Of a DNA stretch of 64,000 nucleotides, positions 25,016-35,182 are shown in pieces (position 1 is the stretch's first letter; each line of letters starts with the position of its first letter). This stretch comes from Stomorhina lunata (taxonomy: Eukaryota > Arthropoda > Insecta > Diptera > Rhiniidae). Below the pieces are notes generated by a model, which saw nothing but the letters and a program-made list of their open reading frames with translations, did not search any database and was not told where the DNA came from. A program made the position numbers and the translations under genes. Where the stretch lies: positions 23,527,724-23,591,723 of the forward strand of contig OW121741.1 of NCBI GenBank assembly GCA_933228675.1, in the 5' to 3' direction.

Positions 25016-26795
25016 AATTTTGAAAATTTCCTATAAAAATAGGAAATTTTGAAAATTTCCTATAAAAATAGGAAATTTTGAAAATTTCCTATAAAAATAG
25101 GAAATTTTGAAAATTTCCTATAAAAATAAGAAATTTTGAAATTTCCTATAAAAATAGGAAATTTTGAAATTTCCTATAAAAATAGGAAATTTTGAAAATT
25201 TCCTATAAAAATAGGAAATTTTGAAAATTTCCTACAAAAATAGGAAATTTTGAAAATTTCCTATAAAAATAGGAAATTTTGAAAATTTCCTATAAAAATA
25301 AAAAATTTTTAAAATTTCCTATAAAAATAGGAAATTTTGAAATTTTCCTATAAAAATAGGAAATTTTGAAAATTTTCTATAAAAATAGGAAATTTTGAAA
25401 ATTTCCTATAAAAATAGGAAATTTTGAAAATTTCCTATAAAAATAGGAAATTTTGAAAATTTCCTATAAAAATAGGAAATTTTGAAAATTTCCTATAAAA
25501 ATAGGAAATTTTGAAAATTTCCTATAAAAATAGGAAATTTTGAAAATTTCCTATAAAAATAGGAAATTTTGAAAATTTCCTATAAAAATAGGAAATTTTG
25601 AAAATTTCCTATAAAAATAGGAAATTTTGAAAATTTCCTATAAAAATAGGAAATTTTGAAAATTTCCTATAAAAATAGGAAATTTTGAAAATTTCCTATA
25701 AAAATAGGAAATTTTGAAAATTTCCTATAAAAATAGGAAATTTTGAAAATTTCCTATAAAAATAGGAAATTTTGAAAATTTCCTATAAAAATAGGAAATT
25801 TTGAAAATTTCCTTAAAAATAGGAAATTTTGAAAATTTCCTTAAAAATAGGAAATTTTGAAAATTTCCTATAAAAAAAGAAAATTTTGAAAATTTCCTAA
25901 AAAATAGGAAATTTTGAAAATTTCCTATAGAAAAAAGAAAATTTCCTATAAAAATAGGAAATTTGGAAAATTTCCTATAAAAATAGGAAATTTGGAAAAT
26001 CTCATATAAAAATAGGAAATTTTGAAAATTTCCTATAAAAATAGGAAATTTTGAAAATTTCCTATAAAAATAGGAAATTTTGAAAATTTCCTATAAAAAT
26101 AGGAAATTTTGAAAATTTCCTATAAAAATAGGAAATTTTGAAAATTTCCTATAAAAATAGGAAATTTTGAAAATTTCCTATAAAAATAGGAAATTTTGAA
26201 AATTTCCTATAAAAATAGGAAATTTTGAAAATTTCCTATAAAAATAGGAAATTTTGAAAATTTCCTATAAAAATAGGAAATTTTGAAAATTTCCTATAAA
26301 AATAGGAAATTTTGAAAATTTCCTATAAAAATAGGAAATTTTGAAAATTTCCTATAAAAATAGGAAATTTTGAAAATTTCCTATAAAAATAGGAAATTTT
26401 GAAAATTTCCTATAAAAATAGGAAATTTTGAAAATTTCCTATAAAAATAGGAAATTTTGAAAATTTCCTATAAAAATAGGAAATTTTGAAAATTTCCTAT
26501 AAAAATAGGAAATTTTGAAAATTTCCTATAAAAATAGGAAATTTTGAAAATTTCCTATAAAAATAGGAAATTTTGAAAATTTCCTATAGAAATAGGAAAT
26601 TTTGAAAATTTCCTATGAAAATATGAAATTTTGAAAATTTCCTATAGAAAAAAAGGAAATTTTGAAAATTTCCTATAGAAAAAAAGGAAATTTTGAAAAT
26701 TTCCTATAAAAATAGGAAATTTTGAAAATTTCCTATAGAAAAAGGAAATTTTGAAAATTTCCCATAGAAAAAAGGAAATTTTGAAAATTTCCTTT
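25016..26795. repeat. 29-bp satellite with an internally palindromic unit
   Basis: About 61 units of 29 bp. The unit core is GGAAATTTTGAAAATTTCC, a 19-bp perfect palindrome around a central G, followed by TATAAAAATA. Most central units are identical, and variation (AGAAAAAA insertions, GGAAATTTGG) is concentrated near 25800-26000 and at the right edge. Period and the TAGGAAATTTT..GAAAATT words match the 29-bp family at 8.8-15 kb, so they are probably related. Confidence 0.95.
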
Positions 26796-27818
26796 GCATA
26801 ACATTTCAATTATTAATTAAGCATAATTTTCTCATATCTACCAAAAACATTTGTTTGCAACATTTGTTAAGCAATATCAAGAATAAATACCACTTACAAA
26901 ACCCAATTCATTTGATTTAAATCTTCATAGTCGTACATATTTGCACCTCATTAATTACTCCATAGCTTCTACTTTTGTTTGTGATTTCAAAATTTACCTC
27001 AATAATCATATCATCATAATAGTCGTAATAACAAAATTGCATATTAAGCAAAAAAGTCAAGTAAATTCCCATGTGTGTATTTTTACAAATTAAATATTTA
27101 TTCGAAGTTTAACAAAATATTATTGTACTTATGTTATGAAGATGTTGATGATGATGAGTTAAATTGTTCCTTAATTGTTAAAGAATACAAATATAACAAA
27201 TGGAAAACAAATGATTCAGTTGAAATTTGGAAAATGTTAATACTCCAGGAATAAGTAAGAATAAAACTCAAAGTGCTTATAACAGGAAATCAAGACAAGT
27301 GTCTAAGGGAAGGTATGGTCTCACCTTTAAAGTGTTTAAAATTTGGTTAAGTGTTGCTCTTAGTCGCAATATACATACATATACGAGTATATTTACTATA
27401 TCATTAAATTTTTGGGTAAATTCTATGTAGATAGATTTTAAACATACTTTACACTACATATAAAGATTCAAATGTTTCTTCCCTCATGCTAAAAACCCCA
27501 AATCTTCACACTTTTATTTGCTGAAGACATTTATGACTTAAATTAGGGAAGAGATAATTTAAAAGGTCAAACAAAACAACCACACTTTTATATAAATACA
27601 CACTCATTCATAAAAGTACATTCATTCATACTTAAGTTTACTTTATGGTACATATTTAGTTAGTTTTAAAACGTTATATGTCTTCATATGAAAACACTTC
27701 ATACATGTTTCATAGTTCAGCAAACATGGCTTGGAAACACCCTTTCAATCTAAATATATGAAACTACATACATATGTATATCAATGCTGACTGATGTATC
27801 ATCGCTTAGTCCAAATTA
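26796..27818. other. AT-rich spacer
   Basis: No gene recognised. The open frame at 27227-27430 has no domain. The block ends in the TA target site of the next transposon. Confidence 0.55.
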
Positions 27819-29113
27819 ATGGGTGTTTTTTTTAGAGGTATAGAACTTCGAATTGAAATAAAACACAAGAAAATCGTTTTAATGTCCATCAATTTGGCTT
27901 TATTGGAAGGATAATTTTATGCCATTAATGTTTAAATATGATTTCGGGCATGTGGCCGCCGCGGCTGGCTCGAATAAAGCCAATTCTACAGGTCCAATTT
28001 TCAACTACTTTTTCAAGCATATGGGGCCGTATGTTGGCAATAACGCCACGAATGTTGGCTTCCAAGTCCCCTAACGTTTCTGGTTTGTTGGCGTAGACGA
28101 GCGACTTCACATATCCCCATAAATAATCCAGTGGTGTCAAATCGCACGATCTTGGTGGCCAATTGACAGGTCCATTCCGCGAAATTATGCGCTCATCGAA
28201 TGTTTCCTTCAATAAATCAATTGTGACGTGCGCTGTGTGGCATGTAGCGCCGTCTTGTTGAAACCACAACTCATCCACATTCATGCCATCCAATTGGGAA
28301 ACAAAATAGTCGGTTATCATGGCTCTATACCGGTCTCCATTTATGGTAACTGACTCTCCAGCATTATTTCTGAAGAAGTATGGCCCAAAGACTCCACCAG
28401 CCCATAGAGCACACCAAACAGTCAGTTTTTGTGGATGTAATGGCGTCTCAAGGGTCTCATGTGGATTCTCTTCACTCCAAATGCGGCAATTTTGCTTGTT
28501 GACGTAGCCATTCAACCAAAAATGAGCATCATCACTGAACAAAATTTTGCGATGAAAATCAGCATCAATCTCATTTTCGGCCCATACACCAAAATCACGA
28601 CGCACTCCATGGTCTCGCGGCTTTAATTCTTGCACAAGCTGGATCTTGTAAGGTCGCAAGCCAAGATCTTTGCGCAAAATCTTCCATAAAGTTGATGGAC
28701 AAAGCTAAAATTGCTGTGCACGGTGGCGAATCGATTCATTCGGGTCCTCTTCAACACTTTGCTCTACAGCGGCAATTGTTTCTTCGGTGCGCACTGTTCG
28801 ACGTCGCTGCGGATGCGTATTATCACATAGAGTAAACGTAGTGCGAAAACGATCCATGGTTAACCGAATTAATTGCTCTGATGGACGATTATGTCGACCA
28901 TAAAATGGACGGAGCTTGCGGTAAACTTCGCGAACTGAACCATTATTTTCGAAATAAATTTGCACGATTTGCAAGCGTTGTTCTTTTGTCAACCTGTTCA
29001 TGATGAAATGGCAAACCAAACTAAATATTAATCACTTGACAGCTGACAAAATGGCCGCCAGTTAAAAAAGTGATGCCAACTTAAAGTTCTATACCTCAAT
29101 AAAAAACACCCGA
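27819..29113 (-). mobile_element. Tc1/mariner-superfamily transposon, copy 1
   Basis: Nearly complete element of 1295 bp flanked by TA target-site duplications (27817-27818 and 29114-29115). The terminal inverted repeats are about 28 bp: the left runs 27821-27848, starting GGGTGTTTTTTTTAG and ending GTATAGAACTT, and the right is its near-perfect complement at 29084-29111. A single transposase reading frame lies on the minus strand. A second copy of the same family is at 46694-47898 in the opposite orientation, with very few differences, so the family moved recently. Confidence 0.93.
27925..29001 (-). pseudogene. Transposase of Tc1/mariner copy 1, one nonsense codon
   Basis: The frame from ATG at 29001 to TAA at 27925-27927 would give a transposase of about 358 residues that cuts and rejoins DNA at TA sites. 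The N-terminal helix-turn-helix part (MNRLTKEQRLQIVQIYFENN) matches the DUF4817-type domain of insect elements. The catalytic triad is visible in FSDDAHF, WFQQDGATCHT and RSCDLTPLDY, with 36 residues between the second and third Asp. Codon 99 (28705-28707) is TAG where copy 2 has Glu, two adjacent G-to-T-type changes away. One Phe codon is also missing in the LDYLWG motif, without loss of frame. The C-terminus is normal, unlike copy 2. Probably not functional. Confidence 0.92.
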
Positions 29114-29459
29114 TACAAAAGTGAAAGATCTTAAATATAATAGAAAAGTATATTTGATAACTCGGCCTTAAAGTGCCTAAAAATCGTAAAAAAGTAAAAA
29201 TCGTTAGCGTTATAACTTGGAAACTAAAATTCATAGACACAAAATTGTAATTGCCTTAGATTTCTAGACGACCAATGGGAAAGGCCTAATAAGTGTGTCT
29301 ATCTTTCAATAGATCTGGGTCCACATCGGCGCATTCAATATTGATCGAAAACTCAGACTTTTAAGAACATACCTTAGGGATTTTCAAAATAATAAGATAT
29401 AGTAAATGGTTCATGTTTGCTTTGAAACTAAACAAGTGGTTTCAGTGTAAGAAGTGTAT
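29114..29459. other. Short non-coding interval with a dispersed repeat
   Basis: Positions 29315-29395 share ATTGATCGAAAACTCAGACT and the following ACCTTAGGGATTTTCAAA-like words with 23090-23165. No gene. Confidence 0.6.
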
Positions 29460-30600
29460 ATAGATTGCCTTATTAGCGATTTGCAGGCGGATAGCGGTAA
29501 ACAGATATATTTTCCTGACTAAGGAGAGTACCAGATTTAGCAAGTTTATCCGCAGTAATGATTTCAGGTACATTATTATGGCCAGAAAAATTCACTATTC
29601 CAATGTCTCGCCATCTCAATGAGGGATGAGAGAGAGATTTATGGCGCCCTGACTTAGCTTACTTAATATTTGCAACCTGTAAGGGTCAAAGGATGTGCAT
29701 ATTTTAGAATTACATGCTCTTCGATCTTGTGCGCACATTCTCTAATTTCAAAGGCCAATCATTGAAAGATTTGTCTCTACTTGGTTTTTCCATCGAAGTT
29801 TTAAATTATTATAATTTAAACTTTTTCATAGTAATTGTTTTTTCCAGAAGTGGATTACTAGCCCTACTTCCTGACCCATATTCTTTTCGTTCTTATGGCA
29901 GAACTCGCAACACATGTTAACGTTGTTCTCCGAGTGATATTACAAGGAGATCAATGTACACAGTTAAGATGAAGGGCTTACCAAGTTAAGACCAATCGAA
30001 ACCGTTGTTTGGTATTCAACATCCATCCTAACTGTCGATGAAAAATCAAATTTCCATATTTAGGTGCTATCGTATCAGTATATTGCCTATATCTCATCTT
30101 GAAGAATTCTTCAGATATCAGGGAACTTAAAACAGATTTCCTTCCCTAACAGAGGAAGAAAGAACATCGCTTATACGCTTTGTTAAGTGCATGACACCAA
30201 ACAAACGCTCCCTTCATTAGTATAGATTAGATAGATTAGATTGATTGATATATTGACGACCATTCAGACGGTAATTGTAGGGCTTAGGCCGCCAAGTATT
30301 GCCTGGAGCTCTTTTATATGAGTAGAGTGCATTTAGACAGTTTCATGTCCAGAACGACCACGAGATATGTATTTGGCATTGTCAGTGAGCATAAGTTTTA
30401 TCCCATCCAAACATGGAAGAAATCATCATAGATTCATATGCAGTAGGATTTGCGGTTGTCAACTCATTGTTGAGAGCTTTACAGACTAAAAAGTGTGTTT
30501 CTATAGGACCTCTAAAGTTGCGGATCTATTAGTCGTCTATCTGGGCAAGGTTGCCAGTATTTTGCGAGGTCTGCAAGTTTCGAAAGAGATTTCTACGGAG
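29460..30600 (-). pseudogene. Degenerate LINE fragment with RNase H-like remains
   Basis: On the minus strand, 29583-29524 reads GHNNVPEIITADKLAKSGT, which resembles the C-terminal GH..xxGNExADELA motif of the RNase H domain in I/R1/Jockey-type LINEs. Further upstream on the same strand (around 29905-29860) CCEFCHKNEK resembles the Cys-rich tail found in such elements, but in an unexpected order, so more than one fragment may be present. Frames are broken throughout. The rest of the interval to 30600 is probably derived from the same kind of element but is too decayed to say. Confidence 0.4.
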
Positions 30601-31639
30601 CTTCAAAAGTTTCTTAAATCTGTTCAAAAAAGCTCAGTTTGGGCAAAGTTTGAAGTCCAAATGGGTTTATAAAACTGACGCCGATATATTTTTCTGAGTG
30701 TCGCAATATATATTTACCTTTCCTGATGGTAGATCTGCAAACTAAAATCGTAGCTTGCTCGAGAGTGCTGATTAAGAAGTGTACCTCGTGATCGATATCA
30801 TCTCGAGTGTTGATACTGTGATACTGGGCAGTTGTGGTAAAAGACAAAATGGGGAGCCCACAATTATTTATCAAATAGTTCTTTTTATCACGATGAAAGG
30901 AGTGACTTTCTCCTTTTGTAACTAAATATCAAATTCAATACAGCTATGATCAAAAAAGAAGCAGTCATGGGATACTTTCTAGTTCTTGATCAAAGCTAGG
31001 TGCTTGGTAATAACAATCGTATTGACCAGAACCTCCTGCCTATTTACAAATACAAACGAGGGTTTAGACCTAGAGTTAAGTACCTCTAAATTGATGTAAA
31101 TCAAATATTGACTTACATCTAGCGTTTACGTCGGAGCTTTACCAGGTTGCAGATCTTACGTATTGACCAGTAGTGCTTTTTCCCCAACCAAGATGTTTGG
31201 TGATGACTCGGGATCATGGCCCATGTAAAACGAGGAGACCTTTAAAGAACGGTCATTAATGTTATGCTGTGGGTTGGGATTTGAAAGGAAATTTTAGAAC
31301 CTAGAAAAAGGTTATTTAACTCTCTACTGTCAACCACAAACCAAATTAGACCAGGAAAAAAATCGTTATTGTATTCCTCCACAATTCCATACTATACACA
31401 TCTTTGATGACAGAGCTTGGCAGGGAAGTTCCAGTCCTTGCAAAATTTCTTTGATAGAACAAAAGAGCATCCGAAGACAACGTCGCAATGATTATTACAC
31501 AGTCCGAAAAAAGACAGAAGATCATTGATACTAGTAACAACCAGAGTAAGAAAAGAAACGAAACTTTTCGCAAACGTTTGTAGAGTGTAAAGACAGATTT
31601 AGCTTTACTTCAATCTTTTGTTTCATGAACTTCTTATTC
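30601..31639. other. No recognisable gene
   Basis: Sequence is less AT-rich than its surroundings and may be old transposon, but no motif could be supported. The hydrophobic open frame at 31573-31346 starts with TTG rather than ATG and has no splice context. Confidence 0.4.
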
Positions 31640-32240
31640 TTCTTCTATTCTTGACTTCCAGTGGAGCATTGGGCCTTAACCATCCTTTTATATCTGATTC
31701 TATTGCGAGATGTTAGGCTTCGTCATTCCAAGAATAACTTGCTGCTTGCAACTCCGCATCAATTGATCTTCTTCTTGTTCTGGCAGGTGCACCAACACAA
31801 CAACCTCTTCTCTGTGGTTTTCAACGAAGCGCTTGTCGAGCAATGTTGGTATTTGGGCTTAGAAGTGTGTGGCTCATCCATCACCATTTCCATTGAGCAA
31901 CCTCTATAGAAGCAGGGATTTGATTTGTCGCGTTAAATAGATTTTCATTTCTAATGCGGTTCGGCAACCATATATTAGGGATTTGCCATAAGCACTTGCT
32001 TGCAAAGTTTTGTAGACGCTTATCGATGGCATTTGTGCGTTTCCAAGTTTCGCAGCCGTAATACAAAATGGACTTGACATTCGATTTGCATATTCCTTAC
32101 TTGGTTGTTGTTCATATTTGCTGAGATTTCCAAACAGCTCGGAGAATGCCGAATGCAGATTTTGCCTTGGTAGTAAGCTATTCAATATCCTCGTCGGCGC
32201 CACCTTTTGCAGATACCAAACTTCCAAGATAATAAACGGT
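31640..32240 (-). pseudogene. LINE reverse transcriptase C-terminal fragment
   Basis: Minus-strand reading from about 32075 gives SILYYGCETWKRTN, then a region of LFNATNQIPASIEV and QWKWRW, and after frameshifts HLAIESDIKGWLRP near the 3' end. This order (YGCETW, then WRWIGH-like, then a tail with RW) is typical of the thumb and C-terminal region of an endonuclease/reverse-transcriptase LINE family common in invertebrates. Frameshifts and lack of the catalytic palm show that it is a dead 5'-truncated copy. The same family occurs on the plus strand at 37085-37370. Confidence 0.8.
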
Positions 32241-33329
32241 TTGTTTCATGAACTAAACAAAACAAATTCATTTGAAAAGTCAAAGAGCTCTTTTTCTTTG
32301 CTTCAGTTTACCATACCAATGTACGTTTATGTACAAACCAGCCTCAGAAACGTTTGCGAATAGTTTTTTCTGGCTTAAGCTAAGATAGGCCAGGAGCCGA
32401 AGACTTTTTTTAATTTTCATAACTATCACGATCATTAATGAAACTCGTAAACATTAGTATCAAAACTGTAAAATTAAAGATTATTAAGATCAAATCATTC
32501 AGATTATTAAGATTAATAAGATTAATAAGATCAAATCATTCAGCAAACGTTTGTGAAACGTTTTTTTTTTTTTGAGTTTTTAGGTTTTGCTTCCTTTATT
32601 TTCATCTCTAGCTGAGTAAGTTTAAATAACATTCGTGTTTAGTTCGAATACAAATAAAAAACAAATCACTTTAGCAAATTTAATAGCATTTTTCGTATTT
32701 TGTTTCTGATTTGCTCACTGTAAAGATAGAATTACAACAAATTCAAATGTTTTGTTCATTTTCATACTCTGTTAATAACACTAAATAGTTCAAAGTTGAA
32801 ATTTTTAAGTTAATTTCATCACCACAAAATGTAATTTTCTTTAAATTGTTTGATCTTATTGCCACTTTTGAAATGTCCGATATATTGATTTTTCATATCT
32901 TAAAGTAGCAGTTAAAACAATTTTATAGCTTTAACCGATTTGGATTAACACTTCAAAGTGAATAAATATTTTTTTATAATAAATTTCCATATATCTTTTT
33001 TTTAAAAGGGTCCAATTTTGTATTAAAATCATTTCCATCAAAAGGATCCAATTTTGTATTAAAATCATTTCAATCATATGGTCTTATATGGGAGCTATAG
33101 TCAAATGTAGACGATTTTTCTCAAAATATAGCAATTTGATTGCAGTTTATAACTTATATATTGCTGGATAGCTAACACTTTAAACTATAATTTTACTTAA
33201 ACTAAGATTTTGATGATCTTATGAAAAGAAATTATATTGTAATAAAAATAGTAAAATTTTTCGCAAAAAACTATGAAGCCACTATCCTATCGAATGGACT
33301 TTCTAATAAGAAACATGAACATTTTAAGC
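32241..33329. other. AT-rich spacer
   Basis: No gene. A short piece near 33075-33125 (TATGGGAGCTATAGTCAAAT) belongs to the dispersed non-coding repeats. A poly-T tract is at 32562-32574. Confidence 0.5.
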
Positions 33330-33745
33330 TAAATATGCAAATATAAGCAGATGATTAAAATATTATTGAGAAGACAAAATTGCAAGCATTAATTTGACAC
33401 CATTTTTTTTTTTTTTTTTTGAGTAAAGTATAATAATAAGTAGTATCACCTGTCTTTGATTTTAAGCTAAATATGCAAATATATGCAGTTAACATATATA
33501 TTGCTGGATACTTTATACTATAATTTAACTTAAACTTAGACTTAAATGATCTTATTGAAGAAAGTTATATTGGAATAAAAATAGGAAATTTTTTTTTTTA
33601 TATGAAGCCAATATTCTAAAGTATAGAATTTAGGACAAATATGCAAACATATGCAGATAGTTTATATATTCTTGGAAAGCCATAATTTTAAACTATAATT
33701 TGACTTAAACTAAGATTCAAATGGTCTTACTGGATTTCGGACTAA
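33330..33745. repeat. Tandem/dispersed repeat family R2, first block
   Basis: About three partial units marked by AAGCTAAATATGCAAATATA (33333, 33466) and ATATATTGCTGGA followed by TTAACTTAAACTTAGA-like sequence. Same family as 35335-37020. Confidence 0.8.
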
Positions 33746-34968
33746 TTTTTTCTAAAAAAAATGGCAGAATGTTAAAACTTACTGGAAAGATGTAAAATCT
33801 GCCTTTATTGAAACTTCTGTCAGCGAAATTGGTTATAAAAGAAAGTCAATTAAGCAATTTGATTGCAGTTTATACGAAAAGTATGTCTGCAACAAATAGA
33901 TATGAAAGTATTATAATTTTCCGATAAGAATTTGCGAATTTCGACGAATTCAAATATTGACTGATTTCATATTTGTATTTATTTAACCAATGGAACGACA
34001 AACTTATGTCACCTAATCGTTAAGAGTAGGATACACAAAAAAAAATAAGAACTCCAAAGATTTTATGCTTTATAAGCATAAAAGCCATTCAAAAACTTTC
34101 TTAAATGTTTGAGCACAACTGCTTAGAACCTTTAAAATTGGGGGAAATCTACAGAAATTTCAAATGAACACATTAAAAATAAAGAACTAAAAATTGAGTA
34201 AAATAAATAAATAAATGTATTAACAATGAAATAATTAGTTTTTAAACAATTTCGAATTCCTGAGTATAATTTCTAAAAAGTAAGAAAATGCTCATGATTT
34301 ATTACCAACATCAAACATGTTTTAACTGAACACTTCATTCAAAGGACTTGAAGCCAAGAAAAGAATCCAAAGCTAAAACAAGCACGTGGTCACGCGACTA
34401 AAATTTTGAGAAATTAACAAGGATTTTTTTTATGATCGCCATAATATTCAATTCAATTTTGCCGGTTTTAAAAATAATATACCCAAAATGAAGTGCATTT
34501 GCTTGAGAACGAAACACCTTCCAAATCCCTCTTGAGATTTTTGTTGATAGTAAAAATATTTTCTTTATATCCTTTTCCTGTTTCTGTTGGCGTTTTATTA
34601 CAGCAAACATGCGCTTTACTTATATGATGGTTTTTTTCGCTGACTTTTTCTTGTTTCTTTCAAATTCCTTCTCTAGGACATTACAACATCCACTACTTAC
34701 ATTTAAAGTGTCGGCTTATTATCCTCATCATGCAATTTGTTGTAAGCAAACATTTTAACATTTGGCGGTTGTTATTTGTTTTGTTGCCTCGTGCTTCTTG
34801 TATCTTCATTTGTTTTCTTTCGTTCAAATTTCACCTTCAAATTTATTCTAATATTTGAAATTTGATTGCGGTATTTTTTCATATTTTCATTTACTTCTGT
34901 TATTTTATTCCATACAAAATTTTAACTTCTTTTGGTGCTTTTTATCTTGAGTCTTTTGGCTGCTTCAG
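33746..34968. other. Unique AT-rich sequence upstream of the DIP-type gene
   Basis: Unlike its repeat-rich surroundings, this block is not obviously repetitive. It separates two blocks of family R2 and ends at the putative promoter at 34969-35002. It may hold regulatory sequence, but no specific site could be supported. Confidence 0.45.
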
Positions 34969-35002
34969 TCAGTCTTGAATGTTTAGTTCTAGTGTTTGGT
35001 TG
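34969..35002 (+). promoter_or_regulatory. Putative Inr + DPE core promoter of the DIP-type gene
   Basis: An initiator TCAGTC lies at 34969-34974 (consensus TCAKTY). With its A at 34971 taken as +1, GGTTG at 34998-35002 falls exactly at +28 to +32 and fits the DPE consensus RGWYV. A second TCAGTC overlaps 4 bp upstream. No TATA box is at the usual distance. The predicted 5' leader would be 133 nt to the ATG at 35104. Motif match is seen; use as a promoter is inference. Confidence 0.5.
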
Positions 35003-35103
35003 CCTTTTTCGAAAAGTTCGGGCGTGAAAAGTCTTGGCTTTACTAATTATTCAAAGCGGTATAATTTGAAAAGGATTTATTAAAAAAAAGTGTTTGAATT
35101 GCA

Positions 35104-35182
35104 ATGAAACTCTTTAAAGGATTTATAATATTTTTGCAGCTGATTGGCGAATTGTTAGCCACAATAGCGGAATTGAATAATT
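35104..35182 (+). CDS. DIP-type gene exon 1: signal peptide
   Basis: ATG at 35104 opens a 26-codon frame with one basic segment (MKLFKG) and a hydrophobic core (FIIFLQLIGELLATIA), as in a secretory signal peptide. It ends at a canonical GTAAGT donor at 35183. The leftover T joins CT of exon 2 to give Ser, directly followed by DPKFSGP, which is where family members begin their mature N-terminus. This phase and content match is why I join it to the exons 13 kb downstream. A transcript has not been seen, so the join is inference. Confidence 0.7.

Noticed and set aside
31346..31573. Hydrophobic open frame resembling a signal peptide or membrane protein
   Set aside because: Starts at TTG, has no splice context or homology, and sits in decayed repeat sequence.
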